The position numbers and the translations under genes are program-made. A stretch of 64,000 nt of DNA, taken from Synergistaceae bacterium (GTDB taxonomy: Bacteria; Synergistota; Synergistia; Synergistales; Aminobacteriaceae). Numbering within the stretch: the first letter of the stretch is position 1; the number at the start of each line of letters is the position of its first letter. The notes below the pieces were generated by a model. That model was not told the DNA's origin. It worked only from the letters and a program-made list of their open reading frames with translations, and ran no database searches. The stretch covers positions 39,663 through 103,662 of the forward strand of contig JAFUYQ010000030.1 in assembly GCA_017470485.1 (NCBI GenBank). The letters are read 5' to 3'. Positions 27,616 through 36,384 of the stretch are shown here, piece by piece.

Positions 27616-28314
27616 ATGGCGGATAAAAAAATTCCGACTCACCTCGCAATAATCCTCGACGGCAACGGACGATGGGCAAAAAAAAGAAACCTTCCCAGAC
27701 TCATGGGACACAGAGCCGGACTCCGTAAACTCGAAGACATGGTGAGACTCGTAAAACGCGAAGGCATAAGATATTTCTCGGTCTATGCGTTCTCAACAGA
27801 AAACTGGAACAGGCCGGTCATGGAAGTTACGGGACTGATGAGGCTTTTCGCTTATTACCTCAGACGTAAAGTCGATGAGGTTAAAGCAGAGGGCGCAAGA
27901 ATAAGATTCTGCGGACGAAAAGACAGAATCCCTGATGAACTCCTCAAGCAGATGAATTGGGCTGAAGACTATACTAAAGATGAGAAGATACTCGATTTCA
28001 TACTCTGCATAAATTACGGCGGACGCGCTGAAATTCTTGACGCTGTGAACTCTCTCATCGCCTCGAAACCCGATAAGCCCGTAACAGAAGATGACCTCCG
28101 AAAACATTTCTACCTTCCTGATGTCCCCGACCCAGACTTAATCATAAGGACAAGCGGAGAATTAAGACTGAGCAACTTCTGGCTCTGGGAAAGCGCATAC
28201 AGCGAGTATTACTTCACTAATATCCACTGGCCTGACTTCGGCGAGGACGAACTCAAAAAGGCATTGGCTGATTACGCCGGAAGGGAGCGACGTTATGGCG
28301 GGCTTAAAAGCTGA
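27616..28314 (+). CDS. uppS: Undecaprenyl diphosphate synthase (cis-prenyltransferase)
   Basis: 232 aa. Builds the C55 lipid carrier for cell-wall precursors. Five-region family pattern is visible: AIILDGNGRWAKKRNLPR with the catalytic Asp, GHRAGLRKLEDMVR, YAFSTENWNRP, and the C-terminal RTSGELRLSNFWLWESAYSE. Start ATG with GGGAGC upstream. It overlaps cdsA by 20 bp. Confidence 0.96.
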   Translation: MADKKIPTHLAIILDGNGRWAKKRNLPRLMGHRAGLRKLEDMVRLVKREGIRYFSVYAFSTENWNRPVMEVTGLMRLFAYYLRRKVDEVKAEGARIRFCGRKDRIPDELLKQMNWAEDYTKDEKILDFILCINYGGRAEILDAVNSLIASKPDKPVTEDDLRKHFYLPDVPDPDLIIRTSGELRLSNFWLWESAYSEYYFTNIHWPDFGEDELKKALADYAGRERRYGGLKS

Positions 28315-29125
28315 TAATGAATTACGTCTCAGAACCCTCAGCAGTATAGCAATCGTGCTTGTCATTCTCTGGGGGATTAATTCGGGCGGATTAATCTGGA
28401 CGGTAATAGCAGGATTAATCGCTCTAGCGTCCCTCAATGAATATTACAACCTTGCAGGAAAAATCAAGGGCACAAGAATATCGCCGGGCGTTGGATATAT
28501 TTTCTCGCTTGCGTTCCTTATAGCTGCCGTGAGGGAAAACCCTCAGCCCATCGTTCTGGGAATGATTCTATCGTTATGCGTTTGCAGCGTCTTCATAGTT
28601 GAGATCGCAAGACGGCAGATGACTCGCGGCATAAGTTACGCAATCGTCAATGCAGGAGCGGTAATCTCAGGCGTTCTATACATCACAGTTCCATGGACGT
28701 GCATGATTGTTCTGAGGGATTACGCTTTCGGGAGGCAGGTATTGATTACGCTTTTCCTGTGTACATGGGGGTGCGATGTCGGAGCGTACATAGGCGGAAA
28801 GATATTCGGGACGACAAAGCTGTGCAAATATGTCAGTCCGGGCAAAACCGTTCAGGGCTTCATCGCAGGAATAATCGGAAGTCTTATAGCCAATGCAGGA
28901 GCAATATATTTCTTTGCGCTGCCTGCGTACCCGTTAATATTGATTGCTTTCATCTGCGGAATATTCGGGCAGGCCGGTGATTTGGCAGAGTCGTTAATAA
29001 AGCGCGAGGCTGACGAAAAAGATTCAGGGAGCATAATACCGGGACACGGCGGAATGTTAGACCGTTTCGACAGCATATTGTTCAACGGGTTACTGACGTA
29101 TTTAGTACTGAGGGTGATACTGTGA
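28295..29125 (+). CDS. cdsA: Phosphatidate cytidylyltransferase
   Basis: 276 aa integral membrane protein with about eight hydrophobic segments. It makes CDP-diacylglycerol for phospholipid synthesis. The family signature is at the C-terminal end: KREADEKDSGSIIPGHGG then MLDRFDSILF, with the metal-binding Asp residues. Follows uppS with overlap and overlaps dxr by 4 bp; uppS-cdsA-dxr is a widely conserved order. Confidence 0.95.
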   Translation: MAGLKADNELRLRTLSSIAIVLVILWGINSGGLIWTVIAGLIALASLNEYYNLAGKIKGTRISPGVGYIFSLAFLIAAVRENPQPIVLGMILSLCVCSVFIVEIARRQMTRGISYAIVNAGAVISGVLYITVPWTCMIVLRDYAFGRQVLITLFLCTWGCDVGAYIGGKIFGTTKLCKYVSPGKTVQGFIAGIIGSLIANAGAIYFFALPAYPLILIAFICGIFGQAGDLAESLIKREADEKDSGSIIPGHGGMLDRFDSILFNGLLTYLVLRVIL

Positions 29126-30234
29126 TTAATGTCGGAGTAATAGGCGCAACAGGGAGCGTTGGAAGTTCGGTGATGGCTGTTTGCGAGTCATGGCCGGAGA
29201 AAATTTCGGTTAAGGCACTGGCGGCTAACAGGCATTCGGAAAAATTAACCGCGCTCGCAGAAAAATTCAGCGTCAAAAAAATCTATCCTTACGAGGAAAC
29301 AGGCGGTAACGGCCTCGAAGCTATAGCTGCCGACCCTGAGATTGAACATGTTGTTTTCGCCTCCTCCGGCACAGCGGCGATAAAGGCTCTGTGTTCAGCA
29401 CTGAAAGCCGGTAAGACTGTCTCGCTTGCCAACAAGGAAAGTATCGTTGTCGCCGGTAAATGGGTAATGCCCCTCGTGAAATTCCAAGACCAGCTGAGGC
29501 CGTTAGACAGTGAACATAATGCTATATGGCAGTGCCTTCACGGCGAGGATAAAAACTTCGTGCGGAAAATATATCTGACAGCTTCGGGAGGGCCTTTCAG
29601 GAATTTTACGGCTGACGAACTCAGAAAGGTTACGCCCGAAATGGCACTTCATCACCCAGTCTGGAACATGGGAGCGAAAATCACTATCGACAGTGCGACT
29701 CTCATGAACAAGGGCATAGAACTAATCGAGGCAATGTATCTTTTCGGGCTTGACGAATCGAAAGTTGGCGCTTTGATTTCGCCGGGTTCATTCGTTCACG
29801 GGCTTGTTGAATTTGAGGACGGAAGCGTGAAACTTCTCGCCGCTGAACCAGATATGAAACTTCCGGCCGGCTCATGCCTTTTCTGGCCGGAAAGATTTTT
29901 CCCCTCGCCTGAATTTAAGCGTCCCTCTCTGAATCTCCGCGAGGTTAAATTCGAGGAGATTGACGCTTCGAGATTTCCTGCCGTTAGAATCGCAAGGGAG
30001 GTCATGAAGCGGAAGGGCGGTTATCCTTCTGTGCTTGTCGGAGCTGATGAGACGGCGGTGGATTTGTTCCTTAAGGGGCGCATAGGCTTCACTGACATTG
30101 CAGGACTTATTGAGGAGGTATTAGGGGCATTTGACGGTACAGAGCCTGAGAGTCTTGATGAGGCTGTGAGCCTTGTTGAGTATGGAAGGGCTAAAGCTAA
30201 GGAACTTTCTGTGAAATTTTCACCCTCCTGTTAA
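29122..30234 (+). CDS. dxr: 1-deoxy-D-xylulose 5-phosphate reductoisomerase
   Basis: 370 aa. Second step of the MEP isoprenoid pathway, supplying precursors for uppS. NADPH-binding GATGSVGSS at residues 8-16, NKESIVVAG, metal and substrate residues in DSEHNAIWQCL, GGPFRNF, and HPVWNMGAKITIDSATLMNK are all present. Starts at GTG in a 4-bp overlap with cdsA. The rseP protease gene that often follows is absent; a terminator hairpin overlaps the stop codon. Confidence 0.96.
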   Translation: MINVGVIGATGSVGSSVMAVCESWPEKISVKALAANRHSEKLTALAEKFSVKKIYPYEETGGNGLEAIAADPEIEHVVFASSGTAAIKALCSALKAGKTVSLANKESIVVAGKWVMPLVKFQDQLRPLDSEHNAIWQCLHGEDKNFVRKIYLTASGGPFRNFTADELRKVTPEMALHHPVWNMGAKITIDSATLMNKGIELIEAMYLFGLDESKVGALISPGSFVHGLVEFEDGSVKLLAAEPDMKLPAGSCLFWPERFFPSPEFKRPSLNLREVKFEEIDASRFPAVRIAREVMKRKGGYPSVLVGADETAVDLFLKGRIGFTDIAGLIEEVLGAFDGTEPESLDEAVSLVEYGRAKAKELSVKFSPSC

Positions 30235-30250
30235 TTCAGGGGGGTAGTTT
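30223..30250 (+). terminator. Terminator overlapping the dxr stop codon
   Basis: CCCTCCTG (30223-30230) pairs with CAGGGGGG (30237-30244), with one G-T pair, and is followed by TAGTTTTATGTTTT. The dxr TAA lies in the loop. Confidence 0.7.
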
Positions 30251-30257
30251 TATGTTT

Positions 30258-31007
30258 TCAATCAATCGTCCAGCGCAATAAATATTCCTTCAGGCGGTCA
30301 AAGAACTGCATAACTATAACCAGCACCAGAACCATGAATAAAAAACCTCCCCAAGCATGGTCATAGAGGCTGAAATCCGTGTACTTCTTCACAAAAAATC
30401 CCATGCCGTAGCGCGAACCGTACATCTCAGCGTATACAAGCATAACGAATGTATTGCGGAGTGAATTTACGAATCCGGCCAGTATTGACGGACTTGCCGC
30501 AGGAAGAATAACCTTAGTGATTTTTCGGAGGCCTTTTAATTCAAGGGTGGCAGCTTTATCGAGATAGCGTTTGTCGATTGTCATTATTCCTGTTATCGTT
30601 GCGAAGAGCGTTGACCATACTGTGCTGTAAGTTATAAGGAATACTGAAGCTGTCCAGAAATCGGGCGCAAGCAAAAGAACGAACGGGGACAATAAAATCG
30701 AAGGTACTACGCTGAAAATATATAAGACGGGGTGAAGAATCTCGCGTAAAACCGAGTTTCTGCCAAGAGTAATTCCGAGAGTTAAAGCTATTGTCAGTGA
30801 GATGAGGATTGACGGAATCATCATGCCTAGAGACGATAACAAATTCAGAAGCATAATATCCTGATTTTTCTGGAAGGCCTTAACTATTGCGCTGACCTTC
30901 GGGAACAAAAATGGATTTACCAGATTATTCTCCGTTGCGTAGTAGTAAAGCACTCCCAAACCAAGAATTAAACACGCGCTTATGAAATTAAGTACGAATC
31001 TTCGCAT
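30258..31007 (-). CDS. ABC transporter permease (NitT/TauT type)
   Basis: 249 aa with six predicted membrane segments. The conserved inner-membrane EAA loop appears as AATLELKGLRKITKVILPAA, as in SsuC/TauC-type permeases. Distal gene of a minus-strand operon ATPase - binding protein - permease. The substrate is unknown; relatives import sulfonates, nitrate, pyrimidine precursors or other small anions. Confidence 0.88.
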   Translation of the reverse strand: MRRFVLNFISACLILGLGVLYYYATENNLVNPFLFPKVSAIVKAFQKNQDIMLLNLLSSLGMMIPSILISLTIALTLGITLGRNSVLREILHPVLYIFSVVPSILLSPFVLLLAPDFWTASVFLITYSTVWSTLFATITGIMTIDKRYLDKAATLELKGLRKITKVILPAASPSILAGFVNSLRNTFVMLVYAEMYGSRYGMGFFVKKYTDFSLYDHAWGGFLFMVLVLVIVMQFFDRLKEYLLRWTID

Positions 31008-31033
31008 TGTCCCGTCAATCCTGATTGCGTCAA

Positions 31034-32080
31034 TTAGATGTTATTGTTTTCCTCAAAGAATTTCTGCATTTTCTCGTAGAACTCAGGAGCTTCTTTGCCG
31101 TATTCTTCAGCAGCTTCCTTCAGTGCTTCCCTGTAGAGTTCAGTATTCACGTGGTCGCGGATATTGATTGACTTTGCTGTCTCGCTCAGGAAGCCGGTGG
31201 CGTCGAGAATGTTCCACGCACGGATTATTGACTTCAGAAGGGGATCTGCGTTCACTCTGTAATGCTCATCGAACATGTAAGCCTCAACAAATTCCTTGTC
31301 TGCCCTGATTTTTTCCGCGTGCCATGCTGCTGCTTCGGCCTTGTGCGCTTCATAGTAGCTCTGCGCTCTGAGAAGTGCCTTGAGGATTAACTTGATTGTG
31401 ATTGGATTGTTCTTTACGAACTCGGTTTTAGCTTCCATACGGCAGCACGAGTAAGCAGGCATAATGTCGCTCATGTAGCACATAATCTCAACGTTATCCT
31501 TGTTCACGTTTTTGATTGTGTAGTTCTGCTCCGTGCCCTGCAAAGCGTAATCGACTTCGCCTTTGATGACAGCTGCGAGAGCGTCATTGTAATTCGTTAT
31601 GACTACCCAGTCGAGAGCCTCAAGAGGTTTTTCATAGCCGAGATCCATTACTGCGCCGGTCAAAGCGAAATAGCTTGGGTTGCAGGCAAATTTCTTCCCT
31701 ACCAAATCTTTAACGCCGTTCCATTTCACGCCCTTCTTAGCGATAATCGGCATTGCTCCGGTCATCATGTGTCCTCCGAAAATCGTGAGGTCAACTCCTG
31801 CCGCAATCTGCTGTAAAGGATTGCTTGTTCCGGCGTTGGAGACGACATCAACCATTCCGGTTGACAGAAGGGTCATTGCTGAAGCGTTAGCGGTTGCAGG
31901 GACTTCCTGAAGTTTTATGCCGACTTCCTCGAAATATCCCAGCTTCTCAGCGATAGTGAGAAGGACATTTCCGCTTGCGCCGCTGTTCCAGCGAACCAGA
32001 GATGTTTCTGGAACTTCCTTTGCCGCGACAGCCCCCGAAAGAACTGTCAGAACGAGTAAAACTGCTAAAAACTTCTTCAT
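31034..32080 (-). CDS. ABC transporter substrate-binding protein (NMT1/SsuA-like)
   Basis: 348 aa from ATG 32080, which has GGAG about 10 nt upstream; a TTG at 32101 is in frame. Residues 1-20 form a signal peptide (MKKFLAVLLVLTVLSGAVAA). The mature chain has the NMT1/THI5-type pattern: EKLGYFEEVGIKLQEVPA near the N-terminus, STGMVDVVSNAGTSNPLQ, and VIKGEVDYALQGTEQ. Ligand unknown. It sits between the ATPase and permease genes. Confidence 0.87.
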   Translation of the reverse strand: MKKFLAVLLVLTVLSGAVAAKEVPETSLVRWNSGASGNVLLTIAEKLGYFEEVGIKLQEVPATANASAMTLLSTGMVDVVSNAGTSNPLQQIAAGVDLTIFGGHMMTGAMPIIAKKGVKWNGVKDLVGKKFACNPSYFALTGAVMDLGYEKPLEALDWVVITNYNDALAAVIKGEVDYALQGTEQNYTIKNVNKDNVEIMCYMSDIMPAYSCCRMEAKTEFVKNNPITIKLILKALLRAQSYYEAHKAEAAAWHAEKIRADKEFVEAYMFDEHYRVNADPLLKSIIRAWNILDATGFLSETAKSINIRDHVNTELYREALKEAAEEYGKEAPEFYEKMQKFFEENNNI

Positions 32081-32128
32081 ACCTGTAAAACTCCTTTGCA
32101 AAAAATTTATATTTACCGCATTTTGTGA

Positions 32129-32938
32129 TTAATGCGATGAAATATCTTTGTTAATGTGGCGTATAAGTTCATTGCGAAGCCTCAGAAACTCTATGTCCTC
32201 GAACTGCGTATCACGGGTAGGCTTTTTGCCGTCAGGAATTGAGCATTCGTAAATTATCTTGCTAGGGGACTGGCCGAGAACTATTATGCGGTTTGCCAGA
32301 AGTATTGCCTCGTCAACGTCATGAGTAACAAAAAGAACGGTCTTTTTCGGAAGCTGCCCCGACCATAATTCGAGCAGCATGTCCTGAAGTCTTGCCCGTG
32401 TAACCGCGTCAAGTGCGCCGAAGGGTTCGTCCATTAACAGTATTGAAGGTTCAATAGCGAATGCCTGTGCGATTGCGCAGCGTTGTTTCATTCCGCCTGA
32501 GAGGGCTTTAGGAAGTTTTGTGTAGACGGATTCATCAAGGCCGACTTTTTTGAGAGCCTCTAAAGCCCGTTGTCTGTATTGAGTTTTTGAGAGCTTTGGG
32601 AATTTCTGTTCGAGAGCGAGTTTAATATTTTCGCCTGCTGTCAGCCATGGGAACAAACCGTAATCCTGAAAGACTACGCCTCTTTCCAAACTTGCCCCAT
32701 TAATTTTCTGATTATCGAGTAAAATTTCTCCTTCTGTTGGAACTTCAAGACCTGCTAACAATCGGAGGAGGGTACTTTTTCCGCAGCCTGACTGCCCCAG
32801 AAAGCATACAAATTCACCGGCGACTACGTCAAGATTTATATCACTGAGGATTAAAGAACCGCCGCCATAAGAAAAGCACAGGCCGCGAAGCGATATGACA
32901 GGAACATCACGATGCTCCTCAAAAAGCTGTTTATTCAT
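32129..32938 (-). CDS. ABC transporter ATP-binding protein (NitT/TauT type)
   Basis: 269 aa, single ABC domain. Walker A GQSGCGKST (residues 52-60), Q-loop FQDYGLFPWLT, signature LSGGMKQRCAIAQ, Walker B ILLMDEPFGALD, and the H-loop VTHDVDEAI. The PFGALD and FPWLT features place it with SsuB/TauB/NrtD-type ATPases. First gene of its operon. Confidence 0.93.
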   Translation of the reverse strand: MNKQLFEEHRDVPVISLRGLCFSYGGGSLILSDINLDVVAGEFVCFLGQSGCGKSTLLRLLAGLEVPTEGEILLDNQKINGASLERGVVFQDYGLFPWLTAGENIKLALEQKFPKLSKTQYRQRALEALKKVGLDESVYTKLPKALSGGMKQRCAIAQAFAIEPSILLMDEPFGALDAVTRARLQDMLLELWSGQLPKKTVLFVTHDVDEAILLANRIIVLGQSPSKIIYECSIPDGKKPTRDTQFEDIEFLRLRNELIRHINKDISSH

Positions 32939-33083
32939 AACGTTTTGACCTTCTGCATTTCTTTTACTGCCCTCGTATATTTATAGATTTTAATATTTAA
33001 TCACTCTGTTCGTTAAAATTCTATCATGATTACGTCAAGACGCTGATAACATCTTTCATTATGGTCTAATAAACTTTAACTGA

Positions 33084-33113
33084 TTGAAAGTATGATTATC
33101 AATTTGCGATAAT
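33084..33113 (+). promoter_or_regulatory. Predicted promoter of the amino-acid ABC operon
   Basis: TTGAAA (33084-33089) and GATAAT (33108-33113) are 18 bp apart, about 28 bp before the TTG start at 33141, in an A/T-rich intergenic region shared with the divergent NitT/TauT-type operon. Confidence 0.5.
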
Positions 33114-33140
33114 AATAAAAAAACTTAGAGGAAAATATCA

Positions 33141-33881
33141 TTGCTAAAAATTTCACAGCTAAGAAAAACTTTCAATAATACTATGCCGGTTCTCAAGGGC
33201 ATTGATTTAACGCTGGAACAAGGCGAGGTCATGGCAGTAATAGGGCCGTCGGGAACAGGAAAATCAACATTACTGCGCTGCATAAACTTTCTTGAACGTC
33301 CCGACTCAGGAGTAATTAAGATTGACGGAATAAAAGTCAATGCCTCACGCGCAAAAAATTCTGAAATCTACAAACTCAGACGGAAAACTTCAATGGTGTT
33401 CCAAAACTATAACCTATTCAAGAACATGACAGCTCTCGAAAACGTTATGGAACCCATGATAACAATACAGAAGCTGGACAGAAAAACCGCTGAAGAACGC
33501 GCTCATGATTTATTGAGTAAGGTAGGCTTATCCGACAAGAGCGGCTTTTATCCGCGCAAAATGTCAGGAGGCCAGCAGCAGAGAGTCGGCATTGCCAGAG
33601 CGTTAGCGTCTGACGCAAAAGTCATATTGTTCGACGAACCGACAAGTTCTCTTGACCCTGAGCTAATCGGTGAAGTTCTCGATGTTATCCGACGAGTGGC
33701 GAAGGCAAATATCACAATGCTGATCGTAACTCATGAAATGAAATTCGCACGTGAGATAGCTGACACCATGATATTTCTTGAAGACGGAGTTGTCGCAGGA
33801 AAGGGAACGCCCGAAGAAATTTTTGAGCATTCCGGAAACGAACGCATTAGACGCTTTGTCAACCGCGTAATGGAAGCATGA
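33141..33881 (+). CDS. Polar amino-acid ABC transporter ATP-binding protein
   Basis: 246 aa, GlnQ/HisP-type ATPase. Walker A GPSGTGKST, Q-loop VFQNYNLFKNMTALENV, signature MSGGQQQRVGIARAL, Walker B VILFDEPTSSLDPEL, H-loop VTHEMKFA. Starts at TTG with AGAGGAAAA upstream. First gene of ATPase-permease-binding protein operon. Confidence 0.94.
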   Translation: MLKISQLRKTFNNTMPVLKGIDLTLEQGEVMAVIGPSGTGKSTLLRCINFLERPDSGVIKIDGIKVNASRAKNSEIYKLRRKTSMVFQNYNLFKNMTALENVMEPMITIQKLDRKTAEERAHDLLSKVGLSDKSGFYPRKMSGGQQQRVGIARALASDAKVILFDEPTSSLDPELIGEVLDVIRRVAKANITMLIVTHEMKFAREIADTMIFLEDGVVAGKGTPEEIFEHSGNERIRRFVNRVMEA

Positions 33882-33893
33882 GGAGGGCTGAAA

Positions 33894-34559
33894 ATGCTGT
33901 TTGACATCAATAATTTCACGAGCCTTTTTCCGATTGTGTTATCGGCACTCGGACTGACTTCAGAAATTGCAGTATGGTCGCTAATCGGCACATTGATTTT
34001 ATCGGTCATTATTGCGATTACACGTTATTACAGAGTGCCGGTCATGACGCAGTTCTTCGATGTGTTCATCACTATATTCAGGGCAACTCCGCTGGTTGTC
34101 GAACTGTTCATGATATTTTTCGCGCTTCCCTGCATATTTCCGGCACTAAGGGCAATGACACCTTTTCAGGCTACTGTTCTGAGCCTCATATTCAACACGT
34201 CAGCTTTCATGGCCGAAAGTTTCCGTGCTGCTCTGGAATCGGTAGACAAAGGACAGATAGAAGCGTGCTACTCATTGGGAATGACAAAGCGTCAGGCAAT
34301 GACGAGAGTTATTCTGCCTCAGGCGTTTGTTGTCGCAGTTCCTTCAATCGGAAATCACTTTATCGGGATAATCAAGGGTACTGCTCTGGGTTTCACTGTC
34401 GGTCTTGCTGACGTTATGGGGACGGCGAAAATGGAGGCAGCTTTGAGTCTGAGATTTTTTGAGGCCTATTTGTGCGTAACGATAGTATATGTTGCTATTG
34501 TCCTCGCGGTCGAATTTTTACTAAGGCTTATCGAACGCAAAATGCAGAATTTGTATTAG
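33894..34559 (+). CDS. Polar amino-acid ABC transporter permease
   Basis: 221 aa, HisM/GlnP family, with about five membrane segments. The signature FRATPLVVELFMIFFALP and the EAA-type loop ACYSLGMTKRQAMTRVILPQ are clear. Probably functions as a homodimer since only one permease gene is present. It starts 12 bp after the ATPase gene. Confidence 0.93.
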   Translation: MLFDINNFTSLFPIVLSALGLTSEIAVWSLIGTLILSVIIAITRYYRVPVMTQFFDVFITIFRATPLVVELFMIFFALPCIFPALRAMTPFQATVLSLIFNTSAFMAESFRAALESVDKGQIEACYSLGMTKRQAMTRVILPQAFVVAVPSIGNHFIGIIKGTALGFTVGLADVMGTAKMEAALSLRFFEAYLCVTIVYVAIVLAVEFLLRLIERKMQNLY

Positions 34560-34598
34560 CGTTCTGAAGCGATAAATATATCAGGAAGGTGTTTATCA

Positions 34599-35396
34599 GT
34601 GAAACATTTATTATTAACCATCGCGCTTGCAGGAGTGCTTTGCGGAACGTCTTTTGCGGAGCTGCCGGCAGAAATTACAGTTGCATCGGGCAATTCATCA
34701 GTCCCGAACTCGTACATAACCGGCGGTCAGCACTTGGGAACTGAACCAGACACCTGGAAAGTCATTGCTGAGAAAACCGGCCTCAAAGTGAATTTCGTCA
34801 CGGGCGAGTTCAACACGCTGTTCGGTTATCTTGATTCAGGACGTGCCGACACGGTAGGCAACACAATCACAGTCAATCAAAAACGAATCGACAAATACAG
34901 CTTCTCTGAACCATACGCATACATTCCCGAAAAGCTGGTCGTTCACGAAGACCGCACAGACTTGAAAAAACTTCGTGATATTGACGGGCTGAAGTGTGGA
35001 TACTCTTCGGGTTCAAACGGCGGAAACCTCTTCAAGCAGATAGCCGAAAAAGAGAACATCAAAGTCGAACTTGTTGTGTACGATAGCAGCGACCTGCTCA
35101 ACGAAGCATTCAGGCAGGGAAAAGTTGACGTAATGATCTTTGCAGGAAGCGAAGCAGCTTTCAAGATTAAGAACGGTTTTCTCAAGGCGAGGACAGTCGA
35201 GGAGAATATTACGGTCGGCGAAAAGGCTTTCCCGTTCCGCAAGGGCGACAAAAAAGCTGATGAAATCCGTGAGGCTGTAACGAAAGCTATTCAGGAAATG
35301 AAAGCTGACGGTTCATTGAAGGCGATTTACGAAAAGTGGTTCAGCGAGGATTACAGCAATCCTCCGGCAGGCTATGTGTCTACTTGGCAGTATTAG
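34599..35396 (+). CDS. Amino-acid ABC transporter substrate-binding protein (family 3)
   Basis: 265 aa. Residues 1-20 form a signal peptide without a lipobox. The mature protein has the family 3 pattern: VIAEKTGLKVNFVTGEFNTL, ADTVGNTITVNQKRIDKYSF, and SEPYAYIPEKLVV. Specificity within polar amino acids (cystine, glutamine, histidine and so on) cannot be read from sequence. GTG start with AGGAAGG upstream. A terminator follows the gene. Confidence 0.91.
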   Translation: MKHLLLTIALAGVLCGTSFAELPAEITVASGNSSVPNSYITGGQHLGTEPDTWKVIAEKTGLKVNFVTGEFNTLFGYLDSGRADTVGNTITVNQKRIDKYSFSEPYAYIPEKLVVHEDRTDLKKLRDIDGLKCGYSSGSNGGNLFKQIAEKENIKVELVVYDSSDLLNEAFRQGKVDVMIFAGSEAAFKIKNGFLKARTVEENITVGEKAFPFRKGDKKADEIREAVTKAIQEMKADGSLKAIYEKWFSEDYSNPPAGYVSTWQY

Positions 35397-35443
35397 TTTA
35401 GCCGGCTGAGGCGGATTAGTTACTAACAAGGTGAACTATTATT

Positions 35444-35487
35444 GCAGGTACTGTGCTTGTCAGTGCAGTATCTGCAAATTTTTTTTG
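35444..35487 (+). terminator. Terminator of the amino-acid ABC operon
   Basis: GCAG-TACTG and CAGTA-CTGC arms, then AAA and eight T. Confidence 0.8.
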
Positions 35488-35618
35488 AAATGTTAAACTC
35501 AGTCATAACAAAATTATTTTGTCGAAAAATAAAATTATTACTGTTTGTGTTAGTAAACATCATGAACTAATATTTAGCGCGTCCACGAAATAATCACACC
35601 TAAAAGGAGCTAAATATC

Positions 35619-36320
35619 ATGTCAGTCGGAAAAAGAATATACCTGAAACGTAATATGCCCGATCCCGCAGTCGTCGAGGAGTTCAAAAAAATACCGGCCT
35701 CCAATACTGCGGACGTTATGGGAAGAAGCTGTGCAATGAATCCCCGCATTCGCCTCGTCAGCAGCCCTAAGGCTCAGATGATGGCCGGCCCTGCTTTCAC
35801 AGTGAAATGCCGCGCAGGCGATAACCTCGCACTCCACGCCGCTCTCAATTACTGCAATGAAGGCGATGTCCTCGTCGTATCGAATGAAGAGGACTCAACA
35901 CGTTCCCTCATGGGCGAAGTCATGATGGCATACCTCTACCTTCAGAAGAAAATCGCTGGAATAATCCTCGACGGCCCTATCCGCGACATTGACGAAATCG
36001 GAAAATGGGACTTCCCAGTCTACTGCACCGGCACGACTCCCGGCGGCCCCTACAAAGAAGGCCCCGGCGAAATCAACGTTCCGATTTCCTGCGGCGGAAT
36101 CAGCGTAAACCCCGGCGATATTATTCTCGCTGACCCAGACGGCGTAATCGTCATTCCGCGCAAAGATGCCGCAAAAGTCCTCGAAGATGCCAAAAAATTT
36201 CAGGCTGCCGATGAAGGAAAACTCGAAAAAACCCGTAAGGGTACTATCAACCGCGACTGGGTGTATAAGAGCCTTGAGGCAAAAGAATTTGAAATTATTG
36301 ATGAGGTGTATGACGCTTAA
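35619..36320 (+). CDS. RraA-like aldolase/decarboxylase family protein
   Basis: 233 aa. This fold (formerly 'dimethylmenaquinone methyltransferase') includes 4-hydroxy-4-methyl-2-oxoglutarate/oxaloacetate aldolases and RraA, the RNase E inhibitor. Conserved features: SNTADVMGRSCAMNP, the GPAFTVKC strand, GEVMMAYLYLQKKIAGIILD and GPIRDIDEI (metal-ligand Asp region), and a C-terminal DPDGVIVIPR. An enzymatic role is favoured by its length and by the neighbouring carboxylate transporter, amidohydrolase and dehydrogenase genes; the substrate is unknown. AAAGGAGC precedes the ATG. Confidence 0.88.
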   Translation: MSVGKRIYLKRNMPDPAVVEEFKKIPASNTADVMGRSCAMNPRIRLVSSPKAQMMAGPAFTVKCRAGDNLALHAALNYCNEGDVLVVSNEEDSTRSLMGEVMMAYLYLQKKIAGIILDGPIRDIDEIGKWDFPVYCTGTTPGGPYKEGPGEINVPISCGGISVNPGDIILADPDGVIVIPRKDAAKVLEDAKKFQAADEGKLEKTRKGTINRDWVYKSLEAKEFEIIDEVYDA

Positions 36321-36342
36321 AGTTTTTGTGTGAATGAATCCG

Positions 36343-36384
36343 AAAAGCAGGCCGGTAAGTTTTCACGACCTGCTTTTATTTTCA
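36343..36384. terminator. Bidirectional terminator after the RraA-like gene
   Basis: AAAAGCAGG (36343-36351) pairs with CCTGCTTTT (36369-36377); an A-rich 5' side and T-rich 3' side allow function in both directions for convergent genes. Confidence 0.75.

Noticed and set aside
33974..34411. 145-codon plus-strand ORF inside the amino-acid permease gene
   Set aside because: Overlaps a well-conserved permease in another frame and resembles no protein family.
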